Source of the DNA: Micromonospora musae
GTDB taxonomy: Bacteria; Actinomycetota; Actinomycetes; Mycobacteriales; Micromonosporaceae
DNA: 64,000 nucleotides
Direction of reading: 5' to 3'
NCBI RefSeq assembly: GCF_003626635.1
Contig: NZ_RAZT01000016.1
Span: 62,001-126,000 of the forward strand
Shown: piece after piece, positions 46,012 through 54,288 of the stretch
Position numbering within the stretch: position 1 is the first letter of the stretch
Layout of the letters: each line of letters begins with the position of its first letter
Notes under the pieces: model-generated
What the model saw: the letters and a program-made list of their open reading frames with translations, nothing else
What the model was told of the DNA's origin: nothing
The model's database searches: none
Position numbers and translations under genes: made by a program

Positions 46012-46821
46012 GTGGTCGCTCTGGTCCTGCCCCGGCTGATCGACGTCTCCGCCGCGTCCCGGCGGTCGGTCTCCGTCACCGAGCGCAACATCGCGGCGCT
46101 GCGATCGGTCTACTGGCTGCTGCTCGCCTCCGGTTTCGTCGAGCCGCTGCTCTACCTGCTCTCCATCGGGGTGGGCGTCGGCGCGTTGGTCGGTGACCTG
46201 AACCTGCCCGACGGGCGGCTCGTGGGCTACGCGGCGTTCGTCGCCCCCGCCATGCTCGCCTCCTCGGCGATGACGGGGGCGCTCGCCGAGACCACCTTCA
46301 ACTTCTTCGGAAAGATGAAGTACATGAAGCTGTACGACGGGGTGATCGCCACCCCCGTACGGCCGTTCGAGATCGCCCTCGGGGAGCTGGGCTGGGCGAT
46401 GCTGCGGGGCAGCGCCTACTCGGCCGCCTTCCTGGTGGTGATGACCGCGATGGACCTGACCACCGTCGGGCGGGCGGCGATCGCCTTCCCGGCCGCCGTG
46501 CTGGTCGGCTTCGCGTTCGGCGCGTCGGGCATGGCGCTCGCCACGTTCATGCGCAGTTGGCAGGATTTCGACCTGATGGGCTCGGCCCAGTTCACCCTCT
46601 TCCTCTTCTCCGGCACGTTCGTTCCGGCCGAGGCCTACCCGACAGTGCTGCGCTGGCTGGTCGAGGTCACTCCGCTCTACCGGGCCGTGCACCTGATCCG
46701 CGACGTCGCGCTCGGCACCGCGGGTCGGTCCTGGCTGATCGACGTGCTCTACCTGCTCCTCGTCGTCGCGCTGGGGCTGCTGGTGGCCTCGCGCCGGATG
46801 GGGCGGTTGCTCTACCGGTAG
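46012..46821 (+). CDS. ABC-2 exporter permease 2
   Basis: 269 aa, GTG start after AGGAAGGG. Paralogue of the preceding permease: SVYWLLLASGFVEPLLYLLSIGVGVGAL, YAAFVAPAMLASSAMTGALAETTF, YDGVIATPVRPFEIALGEL and FLFSGTFVPAEAYP. NodJ/ABC-2 type. Two permeases side by side suggest a heterodimeric membrane channel. Confidence 0.86.
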   Translation: MVALVLPRLIDVSAASRRSVSVTERNIAALRSVYWLLLASGFVEPLLYLLSIGVGVGALVGDLNLPDGRLVGYAAFVAPAMLASSAMTGALAETTFNFFGKMKYMKLYDGVIATPVRPFEIALGELGWAMLRGSAYSAAFLVVMTAMDLTTVGRAAIAFPAAVLVGFAFGASGMALATFMRSWQDFDLMGSAQFTLFLFSGTFVPAEAYPTVLRWLVEVTPLYRAVHLIRDVALGTAGRSWLIDVLYLLLVVALGLLVASRRMGRLLYR

Positions 46822-46884
46822 GTGGTTACCCACCGCGTCGTCGGGGCATCTCCGCAAGGCACACGCGACGACGAGGAGGGGTGA

Positions 46885-47943
46885 ATGGCCGCCGACGAGT
46901 CCGCCCGCCGAGGACCCGACCGTGACGACGGCGCCGCGCGGGAAGCCGCCGGCCGCCCCCAGGGAACCCGGGAGCCGGCCGGGCCGGAGGCGGGCCCGGA
47001 AAGCCCCGCTCAACTGCCGGGCACCGGGTGGCTGGCGGCGCTGCGCCGGACGGTTAAGGAGTTCCAGGAGGACAATCTGACCGACTGGGCCGCCGCTCTG
47101 ACCTACTACGGGGTGCTCTCCATCTTCCCCGGCCTGCTCGTGCTCATCTCCATCATCGGCCTGCTCGGCCCGGGGGCGACCGAGGGCGTCAAGGACACCG
47201 TGGGTCAGGCCATCCCGCAGGGCAATATCCAGCAGATCCTCGAGAGGGCGATCGAGCAGGCGCAGAAGTCCGGAGGGTTGGCCAGCGCCGGGGCGGTGCT
47301 CGGTCTGCTCGGTGCCTTCTGGTCCGCGTCCGGCTATATCGCGGCCTTCATGCGCGCCTCCAACGCCATCTACGACGTGCCGGAGGGGCGACCGATCTGG
47401 AAGACGCTGCCCACCCGGATCGGTGTGACCGCCGTGATCGGAGTGATGCTCCTGGTCAGTGCGGTGATCGTGGTCTTCACCGGCCGTCTCGCCCGGTCGG
47501 CCGGGGAGGCGATCGGGCTGGGCTCCACCGCGGTGACGGTCTGGAACATCGCGAAGTGGCCGGTTCTGCTCATCCTGGTCAGCCTGATGTTCGCGATCCT
47601 CTACTGGGCCTCGCCGAACGCCCGGCACGGCGGCTTCCGCTGGGTCAGCCCCGGCGGGGTGCTGGCCGTGGTGATCTGGCTGGTGGTCTCCGCGCTCTTC
47701 GCCCTCTACGTGAGCAACTTCGGTTCGTACAACAAGACGTACGGGACCCTCGCCGGTGTGATCATCTTCCTGGTCTGGCTCTGGCTCACCAACGTCGCGA
47801 TCCTGCTCGGGGCCGAGTTCCAAGCCGAGCTGGAGCGCGGCCGGGCGATCTCGGCCGGTCACGATGCCGACGAGGAGCCGTACGTGGAGCTGCGCGACGA
47901 CCGCAAGCTCCGCAAGGCGGCGCGTCGGCGTCCGGAACGGTGA
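46885..47943 (+). CDS. YihY/BrkB-family inner membrane protein
   Basis: 352 aa, ATG after GAGGAGGGG. About 75 disordered N-terminal residues precede the core: DNLTDWAAALTYYGVLSIFPGLLVLISIIGLLG is the diagnostic first block, then five more helices, ending with GAEFQAELERGR and a basic tail (KAARRRPER). The YihY/BrkB family (formerly wrongly called RNase BN) has no agreed function. It stands alone before a strong terminator. Confidence 0.9.
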   Translation: MAADESARRGPDRDDGAAREAAGRPQGTREPAGPEAGPESPAQLPGTGWLAALRRTVKEFQEDNLTDWAAALTYYGVLSIFPGLLVLISIIGLLGPGATEGVKDTVGQAIPQGNIQQILERAIEQAQKSGGLASAGAVLGLLGAFWSASGYIAAFMRASNAIYDVPEGRPIWKTLPTRIGVTAVIGVMLLVSAVIVVFTGRLARSAGEAIGLGSTAVTVWNIAKWPVLLILVSLMFAILYWASPNARHGGFRWVSPGGVLAVVIWLVVSALFALYVSNFGSYNKTYGTLAGVIIFLVWLWLTNVAILLGAEFQAELERGRAISAGHDADEEPYVELRDDRKLRKAARRRPER

Positions 47944-47973
47944 GCCGGTGCGCGCCTTGCGTGCCGGCGTACC

Positions 47974-48004
47974 GCCTGCCGCGCCGGTGGACGGCGCGGC
48001 AGGC
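47974..48004 (+). terminator. Terminator after the BrkB-family gene
   Basis: Perfect 13-bp inverted repeat GCCTGCCGCGCCG / CGGCGCGGCAGGC with a GTGGA loop, placed between two convergent genes. Confidence 0.78.
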
Positions 48005-48027
48005 AGCGGCAATTCAATGCGACCGGG

Positions 48028-48501
48028 TCAGCTGCAGAAGTCCAGGTCGCACCAGCCGTTCAGGGTGATTTCCTGAAGGTCGTTGACCTTGTGCCACCCC
48101 GGGTAGTACCTGTTTCCGACGGTGTCGGAGTAGTAATAGCCGGCCGGTACCTGGAATCCGTCGGTGTCCCGGAATTCGTAGTAGCTGCTGGAATCGGAGC
48201 CAGAGCCGGCACCCGCCGGGAGCATCATGGTCTTCGTGTTCGACGGCCAGTTTCCCGAGATCTTCACGGACCGGCCGAGTCGGTTCTTCACCTCGCCGCA
48301 GAAGATGCCCGCGGTGCAGTTGCCGAGCGGCGCGAAGTCCCCACCGGCTGCCGTCGGTGCAGCCTGCGGCGCAGTTACGGGGGCGATGGTTCCGGTCGCG
48401 GAAGCCGACCCCGGCGCTGCCGCCTCGGCGGCGGACGGTGCGACGAGCGCGAAGAGCGCCGCCGCTGAAACGGCCGTGAGAAAGCGCGTCCTGCGATTCA
48501 T
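48028..48501 (-). CDS. Small secreted protein with four cysteines
   Basis: 157 aa from the ATG at 48501 (ribosome site AAGGAA). Signal peptide MNRRTRFLTAVSAAALFALVAPSAAEAAA with an AxA site near residue 28. After an Ala/Pro/Thr linker, a domain of about 95 residues contains four Cys in two closely spaced pairs (NCTAGIFCGEV and GWCDLDFCS), which could form two disulphides, plus many aromatic residues (SSSYYEFRD, GYYYSDTVGNRYYPGWH). It resembles peptidase-inhibitor I36 / beta-gamma-crystallin-like small secreted proteins of actinomycetes, but this is not certain. Confidence 0.75.
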   Translation of the reverse strand: MNRRTRFLTAVSAAALFALVAPSAAEAAAPGSASATGTIAPVTAPQAAPTAAGGDFAPLGNCTAGIFCGEVKNRLGRSVKISGNWPSNTKTMMLPAGAGSGSDSSSYYEFRDTDGFQVPAGYYYSDTVGNRYYPGWHKVNDLQEITLNGWCDLDFCS

Positions 48502-48894
48502 GGAATTCCTTCCTGCCGGGGTGTTCGGGCACGCCAAAACGGAAGGTGGCCGCAATGCAGCAATTGCGGTCCGCGACCTCGCCCCCGTCGCTCGGGACGC
48601 TATCCGCCACGTTGATCGATGTCAATCGATTGAGAATGCCGGCCGGGACGGTAATCGCGCGCTGATCATGAGGTTGGCGGCTTCTTTGGAGATCGGATCC
48701 CTCGTCAACCTCATGATCAGCGTGGCGGCGGGCGTTGGGTGACGCGGAGAGGTCGGCCCGGTTCGGCCCCAGGGGCTCTGCCGTGGTTGCGGGACCTTGC
48801 GATGCCCGCTGCTACCAAAACTTCTGTCCGAATGAGCAAAAGTTAGCGACGGATCAGCCGAAGCCCTGGACATGCGGCGCGGAAGGCTCCTACT
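48502..48894. other. Intergenic region with a palindrome, 393 bp
   Basis: Lies between the divergent secreted-protein and ROK genes. Contains the inverted repeat at 48660-48722 described separately; the rest shows no convincing reading frame or RNA. Confidence 0.5.
48660..48722. repeat. 17-bp perfect inverted repeat
   Basis: CGCTGATCATGAGGTTG (48660-48676) and its exact complement (48706-48722) enclose 29 bp. It is related in style (GATCA plus AGGTT) to the palindrome at 8919-8980 but is a different sequence, suggesting a family of such elements. Confidence 0.8.
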
Positions 48895-50136
48895 GTGTCG
48901 GACACAACGCATAGACGGTTCGTCGATGTGAAGGATGCCGATGTGGAGGTGAGTCCAGTGCGGAGCGACGACCCACTGCACGTACGCCTTCTGCGGTTGC
49001 TCCGCGACGAAGGTGCCGTCTCGCGGGCCGAACTCGGCGACCGGTTGCAGATGCCACGTCCTCGGCTCCTCGCCGAACTGGAGCGGCTCGTCAACCTCGG
49101 CTACGTCGCCGAGGCCGGGCTCGCCGCCTCCCGCGGCGGACGGCGGTCCACCCTGGTCGAGCTCAACCCTCGGCTGCGGTTCGCCGCTGTCGACCTCGGC
49201 GCCTCCTCGATCGACGTCGAGGTGGTCAACGGGCGGCTCGAACCGGTCGCGGCGTACGGGGAGGCGGCGGACATCCGCTCCGGCCCGAAGGTGATCCTGC
49301 AACGGGTCAACGAACTGCTGCACAAGGCGAAGGTCGACGGCGCGTACGAGCGGCTGGACGGCGTCGGTGTCGGCGTACCCGGCCCGGTGAGCTTCCGCGA
49401 CGGGCTGCCGGTGTCACCGCCGATCATGCCCGGCTGGGACCGCTACCCGGTGCGCGAACTGCTCAGCCGCGAGCACGGCTGCCCCGCCGTGGTCGACAAC
49501 GACGTCAACATCATGGCGATCGGCGAGCGACACGGCGGCGTCGCGCACTCGGTCGACGACTTCCTGTTCGTGAAGATCGGTACGGGCATCGGCTGCGGCA
49601 TCTACCTCAGTGGCGAGGTCTACCGGGGCACGGACGGCTGCGCCGGCGACATCGGGCACATCCAGGTCGACTCGCACGGTCCGATGTGCTCCTGCGGCAA
49701 CATCGGCTGCCTGGAGGCGCTCTTCAGTGGCGCCGCGCTGGCCAAGGAGGCCGCCACCGCCGCCCGCAGCGGAACGTCGGCGGCGCTCGCCGACCGGCTG
49801 GCCGCCAACGGCGTGGTGACCGCCCTCGACGTCGCCGAGGGCGCCGTCGAGGGAGACGTCACCTGTATCCAGCTGATCCGCGACGGGGGGCGGCGGGTCG
49901 GCGGCGTGCTGGCCGGACTGGTGAGCTTCGCGAACCCGTCCATGATCGTGATCGGCGGCGGCCTCGCCCAACTCGGTCACATCCTGCTCGCCGAGATCCG
50001 CAGCGTGGTCTACCGCCGGTCGCTGCCGCTGGCCACCGGCAACCTGCCCGTCGTCCTCTCCGAGCTCGGCCCACGGGCCGGGGTCGCCGGCGCGGCGGTG
50101 CTCGCCAGCGACGTCGCTTTCGGGGAGGCATCGTGA
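48895..50136 (+). CDS. ROK-family transcriptional regulator
   Basis: 413 aa, GTG start. N-terminal winged helix (HVRLLRLLRDEGAVSRAELGDRLQMPRPRLLAELERLV), then a full ROK domain: FAAVDLGASSIDVEVVNG, VDNDVNIMAIGE, GTGIGCGIYLSGEVY, and the zinc motif CSCGNIGCLE with Cys265, Cys267 and Cys272. ROK repressors sense a sugar or sugar phosphate. As first gene before a sugar transporter it is its probable regulator. The stop codon lies inside the first unit of the 57-bp repeats that follow. Confidence 0.92.
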   Translation: MSDTTHRRFVDVKDADVEVSPVRSDDPLHVRLLRLLRDEGAVSRAELGDRLQMPRPRLLAELERLVNLGYVAEAGLAASRGGRRSTLVELNPRLRFAAVDLGASSIDVEVVNGRLEPVAAYGEAADIRSGPKVILQRVNELLHKAKVDGAYERLDGVGVGVPGPVSFRDGLPVSPPIMPGWDRYPVRELLSREHGCPAVVDNDVNIMAIGERHGGVAHSVDDFLFVKIGTGIGCGIYLSGEVYRGTDGCAGDIGHIQVDSHGPMCSCGNIGCLEALFSGAALAKEAATAARSGTSAALADRLAANGVVTALDVAEGAVEGDVTCIQLIRDGGRRVGGVLAGLVSFANPSMIVIGGGLAQLGHILLAEIRSVVYRRSLPLATGNLPVVLSELGPRAGVAGAAVLASDVAFGEAS

Positions 50137-50344
50137 GCGCGAGGAGTGAGCCGGGTTTGCGAGCCCCGCAGTCGCGATCTGTGGGTGTGGTGAGCGCGAG
50201 GAGTGAGCCGGGTTTGCGAGCCCCGCAGTCGCGATCTGTGGGTGTGGTGAGCGCGAGGAGTGAGCCGGGTTTGCGAGCCCCGCAGTCGCGATCTGTGGGT
50301 GTGGTGAGCGCGAGGAGAGTGAGCCGGGTTTGCGAGCCCCGCAG
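50133..50344 (+). repeat. 57-bp tandem repeats, three full and one partial
   Basis: Units start at 50133, 50190 and 50247 and are identical; a fourth at 50304 is 2 bp longer and stops after 41 bp. Period 57 (19 codons) keeps the frame of the following ABC gene open, reading as repeats of VSARSEPGLRAPQSRSVGV. Each unit starts with GTG plus a GAGGAG, so each looks like a ribosome-site and start-codon pair. It lies between regulator and transporter of one operon. Confidence 0.9.
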
Positions 50345-50384
50345 CCGTAGGTGGACTGGTTGTGACCGAGCGGGAGGAGGCGTG

Positions 50385-51998
50385 GTGACCGAGAGGGAAG
50401 CGAGCCCGACGGGCGGCAGCGCGGAGGGCGGGTCCGTGGACGCCCCGCTGGTCGAGGCGCCGGCCGACGCGGTCGCGGGCGAGGTGGTGCTGCGCCTCAC
50501 CGACGTGGTCAAGACCTTTCCGGGCGTACGCGCCCTCGACGGCGTGCAGCTGGAGGTCCGCGCCGGCGAGGTGCACTGCCTGCTCGGCCAGAACGGTGCG
50601 GGCAAGTCGACCCTGATCAAGGTGCTCTCCGGGGTGCACCGGCCCGACGCCGGTCAGGTCGAGTGGCGCGGCGACCCGGTCACCTTCGCCAATCCGCAGG
50701 CCGCGATGCGCGCGGGTATCGCCACCATCTACCAGGAGCTGGATCTCGTCGAGGACCTCTCGGTCGGCGAGAACGCCTTCCTCGGTCACGAGCCGCGCCG
50801 CTTCGGCTTCGTGCGCCGTGGCCACATGGCTCGGCGTACCCGGCAGATCCTCGGCCGACTCGGCCACGCGGAGATCCCGCCGAACCGGATGGTCCGCGCC
50901 CTGCCGGCCGCCGGCAAGCAGGTCGTCAGCATGGCTCGCGCGCTCTCCCACGAGGCGCGACTGATCATCATGGACGAGCCGAGCGCCGTGCTCGCCCACG
51001 ACGAGGTCGGCAACCTCTTCCGCATCATCCGCGAACTGACGGCCCAGGGCATCGCCGTCATCTACATCTCGCACCGGCTCGAGGAGATCCGCGAGATCGG
51101 TGACCGGGTGACCGTACTCAAGGACGGCCGGACCACCGCGGCGAACCTGCCGGCGCGCGACACCCCGACCCGTGACCTGGTCAACCGGATGACCGGCCGC
51201 ACGATCGAGTACGTCTTCCCGGAACGCCCGGTGGCCGCCACCACGGCGGACGCCGACCTGCTCGAGGTGGAGGGGCTCACCCGGGCCGGCGAGTTCGCCG
51301 ACGTGTCGCTGCGGGTACGCCCCGGTGAGATCGTCGGCATCGCCGGGCTGGTCGGCTCCGGACGCTCCGAGCTGCTGGAGACGATCTACGGGGCCCGTCG
51401 GCCGGAGGCGGGGACGGTGCGGATGGCCGGCCGGGCGCTGCGGCCGGGCAGCGTCGGCGCGGCGGTACGCGCCGGGATGGGCATGGCCCCGGAGGAGCGC
51501 AAGAGTCAGGCGTTGCTGCTCGGCGAGCCCATCTACCGCAACGTCACCCTGGCCACCTTCGCCCGGTACGCCCGGGCCGGTTTCACCGACACCGGCCGCG
51601 AACGCGCGGAGGCGGACCGCGTCGCGGAGAGCCTGGAGCTGCGCCCGCGCGACGTTCGCCGTCCGGTGCGCACCCTCTCCGGCGGCAATCAGCAGAAGGT
51701 GGTGGTCGGGCGCTGGCTGCTCGGCGACACGAGGCTGCTGCTGCTCGACGAGCCGACCCGCGGTGTCGACGTCGGCGCGCGGGCCGAGCTCTACCAGGTC
51801 ATCCGCACCCTCGCCGAGCGGGGCGTCGGGGTGCTGCTGGTCTCCAGCGAGGTTCCCGAGGTGCTCGGCCTGGCCGACCGGGTGCTGGTGATGCGGGAGG
51901 GGCGGGTCGTCCGCGAGGCCCCGGCCGGCGAACTCGACGAGAACACCGTCCTCGACCTCGTCATGGCGGGGTCCCTGATGGAAGGCGCGGCGGCATGA
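50385..51998 (+). CDS. Sugar ABC transporter double ATPase (RbsA/MglA type)
   Basis: 537 aa from the GTG at 50385, which follows GGGAGGAGG. The upstream frame through the 57-bp repeats is open but low-complexity and is not included. Two ABC domains. Domain 1: GQNGAGKST, YQELDLVEDLSVGENAFLG, LIIMDEPSAVL, but the signature segment reads RALPAAGKQ instead of a clear LSxGQ. Domain 2: GLVGSGRSE in place of a normal Walker A, with a normal LSGGNQQKVVVGRWL and LLLLDEPTRGVDVGA. Degenerate second Walker A is usual for the family; the weak first signature is not. Confidence 0.92.
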   Translation: MTEREASPTGGSAEGGSVDAPLVEAPADAVAGEVVLRLTDVVKTFPGVRALDGVQLEVRAGEVHCLLGQNGAGKSTLIKVLSGVHRPDAGQVEWRGDPVTFANPQAAMRAGIATIYQELDLVEDLSVGENAFLGHEPRRFGFVRRGHMARRTRQILGRLGHAEIPPNRMVRALPAAGKQVVSMARALSHEARLIIMDEPSAVLAHDEVGNLFRIIRELTAQGIAVIYISHRLEEIREIGDRVTVLKDGRTTAANLPARDTPTRDLVNRMTGRTIEYVFPERPVAATTADADLLEVEGLTRAGEFADVSLRVRPGEIVGIAGLVGSGRSELLETIYGARRPEAGTVRMAGRALRPGSVGAAVRAGMGMAPEERKSQALLLGEPIYRNVTLATFARYARAGFTDTGRERAEADRVAESLELRPRDVRRPVRTLSGGNQQKVVVGRWLLGDTRLLLLDEPTRGVDVGARAELYQVIRTLAERGVGVLLVSSEVPEVLGLADRVLVMREGRVVREAPAGELDENTVLDLVMAGSLMEGAAA

Positions 51999-53110
51999 GC
52001 GACGTGACCGACACCTCGACCCCGGAGCGGCCGGCGCAGTTGCCGGCGCAGTCCCCTCCGGTCGACCCGGCGGAGACGGCGGCGGCCGAGCAGCGCGCCG
52101 GGGGCCGGCTCTCCTGGTGGCGCGGCGAAGGCGGCGAGGGGGCGCGGCGAAATCTCTGGCTCATCGGGGTGCTGGTGGCGCTGATCGTCATCGGCGTCAT
52201 CACCCGACCGGACCTCTACGGCGACTCCAGCTGGGTGTGGAGCAACATCCTCGTCATCCTGAAGCTGGCCTCCGTGGTCGGTGTGGTGACGGTGGGGATG
52301 ACCTTCGTCATCATCGGTGGCGGCATCGACCTGTCGGTCGGCGCGATCGTCGCCCTGGCCGGGGTCTGGGCGACCACGGTGGCGACCCAGAGCTACGGCG
52401 CCGGCGGCATGATCTTCTGTGCGCTCGCCGTCGGTCTCTGCGTCGGCCTGGTCAACGGCGTGCTCATCTCGTACGGCCGGCTGGTGCCGTTCATCGCCAC
52501 GTTGGCGATGCTGGTGGCCGCCCGCGGTCTGGCCGCCGAGCTCTCCGACAAGCAGACCCAGGTCTCCGACAACGCCACCATCAACGGCATCGCCAGCACC
52601 AACCTGTTCGGTATCCCGCTGCTGGTCTACATCCTCGCCGCGGTGGTGCTCGCCGGGTGGGTGCTGCTCAACCGCACCACGTTCGGACGGCGCACGGTGG
52701 CGGTGGGCGGCAATCCGGAGGCGGCCCGGCTGGCCGGCATCGACGTCAAGCGGCACACGGTGCTGCTCTACGCGCTCTCCGGGCTCTGCTGCGGCATCGC
52801 CGCGATCATGCTCACCGCCCAGGCCACCTCGGCCCAGGCGGCGATGGCGAACCTCTACGAGCTCGACGCGATCGCCGCCGCGATCATCGGCGGCACGCTG
52901 CTCAGCGGCGGGCGGGGCACCATCATCGGCTCCCTGCTCGGGGTGATCATCTTCTCGACGATCACCAATCTCTTCGCGATCAACGGTCTCACCACCGAGG
53001 CCCAGAACATGGTCAAGGGCGGCATCATCGTCGCGGCCGTTCTGGTCCAGCAGGTGCAGTTCCGCAGCCTCACCCAGTTCCTCGGACGTAACCGACTCAC
53101 CACCAACTGA
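51995..53110 (+). CDS. Sugar ABC transporter permease (RbsC type)
   Basis: 371 aa, ATG overlapping the ATPase stop by 4 bp. About 45 disordered residues, then eight to ten helices; diagnostic parts are VTVGMTFVIIGGGIDLSVGAIVALAG, RTTFGRRTVAVGGNPEAARLAGIDV (ATPase coupling loop) and DAIAAAIIGGTLLSGGRGT. Carbohydrate uptake family 2 (ribose, galactose, xylose, inositol and others). Substrate not determinable. Confidence 0.93.
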   Translation: MSDVTDTSTPERPAQLPAQSPPVDPAETAAAEQRAGGRLSWWRGEGGEGARRNLWLIGVLVALIVIGVITRPDLYGDSSWVWSNILVILKLASVVGVVTVGMTFVIIGGGIDLSVGAIVALAGVWATTVATQSYGAGGMIFCALAVGLCVGLVNGVLISYGRLVPFIATLAMLVAARGLAAELSDKQTQVSDNATINGIASTNLFGIPLLVYILAAVVLAGWVLLNRTTFGRRTVAVGGNPEAARLAGIDVKRHTVLLYALSGLCCGIAAIMLTAQATSAQAAMANLYELDAIAAAIIGGTLLSGGRGTIIGSLLGVIIFSTITNLFAINGLTTEAQNMVKGGIIVAAVLVQQVQFRSLTQFLGRNRLTTN

Positions 53111-53124
53111 CCCACCGCAGCACA

Positions 53125-53155
53125 CCCGGTCACCGTGCAGGCGACGGTGACCGGG
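53125..53155 (+). terminator. Intercistronic stem-loop before the binding-protein gene
   Basis: Perfect 12-bp repeat CCCGGTCACCGT / ACGGTGACCGGG, 7-nt loop, between permease and binding-protein genes of one operon. Such hairpins often protect or partly terminate mRNA so that the binding protein is made in a different amount. Confidence 0.6.
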
Positions 53156-53205
53156 CCCCGCACACCCTTTTCCCACTCCCACCACCGCGAATTCAGGAGG
53201 TCGTC

Positions 53206-54267
53206 ATGACCGAGCACAGTCGCGACCTGTCCCGCCGCCGCCTGCTCTTCGGCGGGGCTGCCGTCGGTGCCGGCGTGCTGCTCGCCGGCTGCACAAGCAA
53301 CGAGTCCGATCAGCCCACCACCGCGCAGACCAAGGGCGCCGACGCCGCGGCCGGCGGAAACGCCGCCCCCGGCGAGCGGGTGACGATCGGCTTCTCCGCC
53401 CCGGCCGCCGACCACGGCTGGCTGGCCGCGATCACCACCAACGCCAAGGCGCAGGCCGCCGCGTACTCCGATGTGGAGTTCAAGACGGTCGAGGCCGGCG
53501 CGGACGCCGCCGCCCAGCGGGCCGCGCTCTCCACGCTGATCTCGCAGAAGCCGGACGTCATCGTGCTGCTCCCGGCGGACGGCAAGGAGCTCAACGCCGC
53601 CGGCCTGGAGGCGATGAAGGCCGGCATCCCGGTGGTCAACCTGGACCGGGCCTTCCCCGACGCGCTGGCCTACCGGCTCCAGATCAAGGGCGACAACTAC
53701 GGCATGGGGGTCGCCGCGGCCAACTACATCGTGGCGCAGCTCAAGGCCAAGGGCGTCAGCGCCCCGATCATCGGTGAGATCGCCGGCACCGACTCCCTGG
53801 AGCTGACCCAGGAGCGTTCGAAGGGCTTCGCCGACACCCTCGCCCAGAACGGGCTGAAGGTGAACAACCGCCGGCCGGCCGAGTTCACCGCCGACTCCGG
53901 CCAGCAGGCCGCCACCAGCCTGTTCCAGGCGCTGCCGAAGATCGACGCGATCTGGAACCACGACGACGACCAGGGCATCGGCGTGCTGGCCGCGGTCACC
54001 CAGGCCAACCGCAAGGAGTTCTTCATGGTCGGCGGCGCCGGCTCGAAGAAGGCGATCGAGGACATCCAGGCGGACAACACCGTGCTCAAGGCGACCGTCA
54101 CCTACAGCCCGTCGATGGCGTCCTCGGCCATCTCGCTGGCCCGGCTGATCGCCCAGGGCAAGGGCATGTCCGACCTGGTGGAGCTCCAGGTGCCCAAGGA
54201 GCTCATCCTCGCCTCCGAGACGATCACGAAGGAGAACGCGAGCAGCTACCTCAAGCTCGGGTTCTGA
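53206..54267 (+). CDS. Sugar-binding lipoprotein with Tat signal
   Basis: 353 aa, ATG after CAGGAGG. The signal combines a twin-arginine pattern (SRRRLLFGG, residues 9-17) with a lipobox LAGC (Cys29). Mature part is a type I periplasmic-binding fold of the ribose/galactose family (VTIGFSAPAADHGWLAAITTNAKAQA, ALSTLISQKPDVIVLLPADG, IPVVNLDRAF, NHDDDQGIGVLAAVTQ). Delivers the sugar to the permease encoded upstream. VNLDRAF and the DDQG segment shape the ligand site, but the ligand is not known. Confidence 0.93.
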   Translation: MTEHSRDLSRRRLLFGGAAVGAGVLLAGCTSNESDQPTTAQTKGADAAAGGNAAPGERVTIGFSAPAADHGWLAAITTNAKAQAAAYSDVEFKTVEAGADAAAQRAALSTLISQKPDVIVLLPADGKELNAAGLEAMKAGIPVVNLDRAFPDALAYRLQIKGDNYGMGVAAANYIVAQLKAKGVSAPIIGEIAGTDSLELTQERSKGFADTLAQNGLKVNNRRPAEFTADSGQQAATSLFQALPKIDAIWNHDDDQGIGVLAAVTQANRKEFFMVGGAGSKKAIEDIQADNTVLKATVTYSPSMASSAISLARLIAQGKGMSDLVELQVPKELILASETITKENASSYLKLGF

Positions 54268-54288
54268 CACATTGGGGGGAGACCCACC

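Noticed and set aside
45811..48012. 733-codon open frame on the minus strand
   Set aside because: Antisense to the ABC-2 permease and BrkB-family genes; composition is Glu/Arg/His-rich low complexity typical of shadows.
50133..50344. 57-bp repeats as a CRISPR array
   Set aside because: Units are directly adjacent with no unique spacers and no cas genes nearby.
50133..50384. 57-bp repeats as an N-terminal coding part of the ABC ATPase
   Set aside because: The frame is open, but a much better ribosome site and GTG occur at 50385, and the repeat peptide is low complexity.
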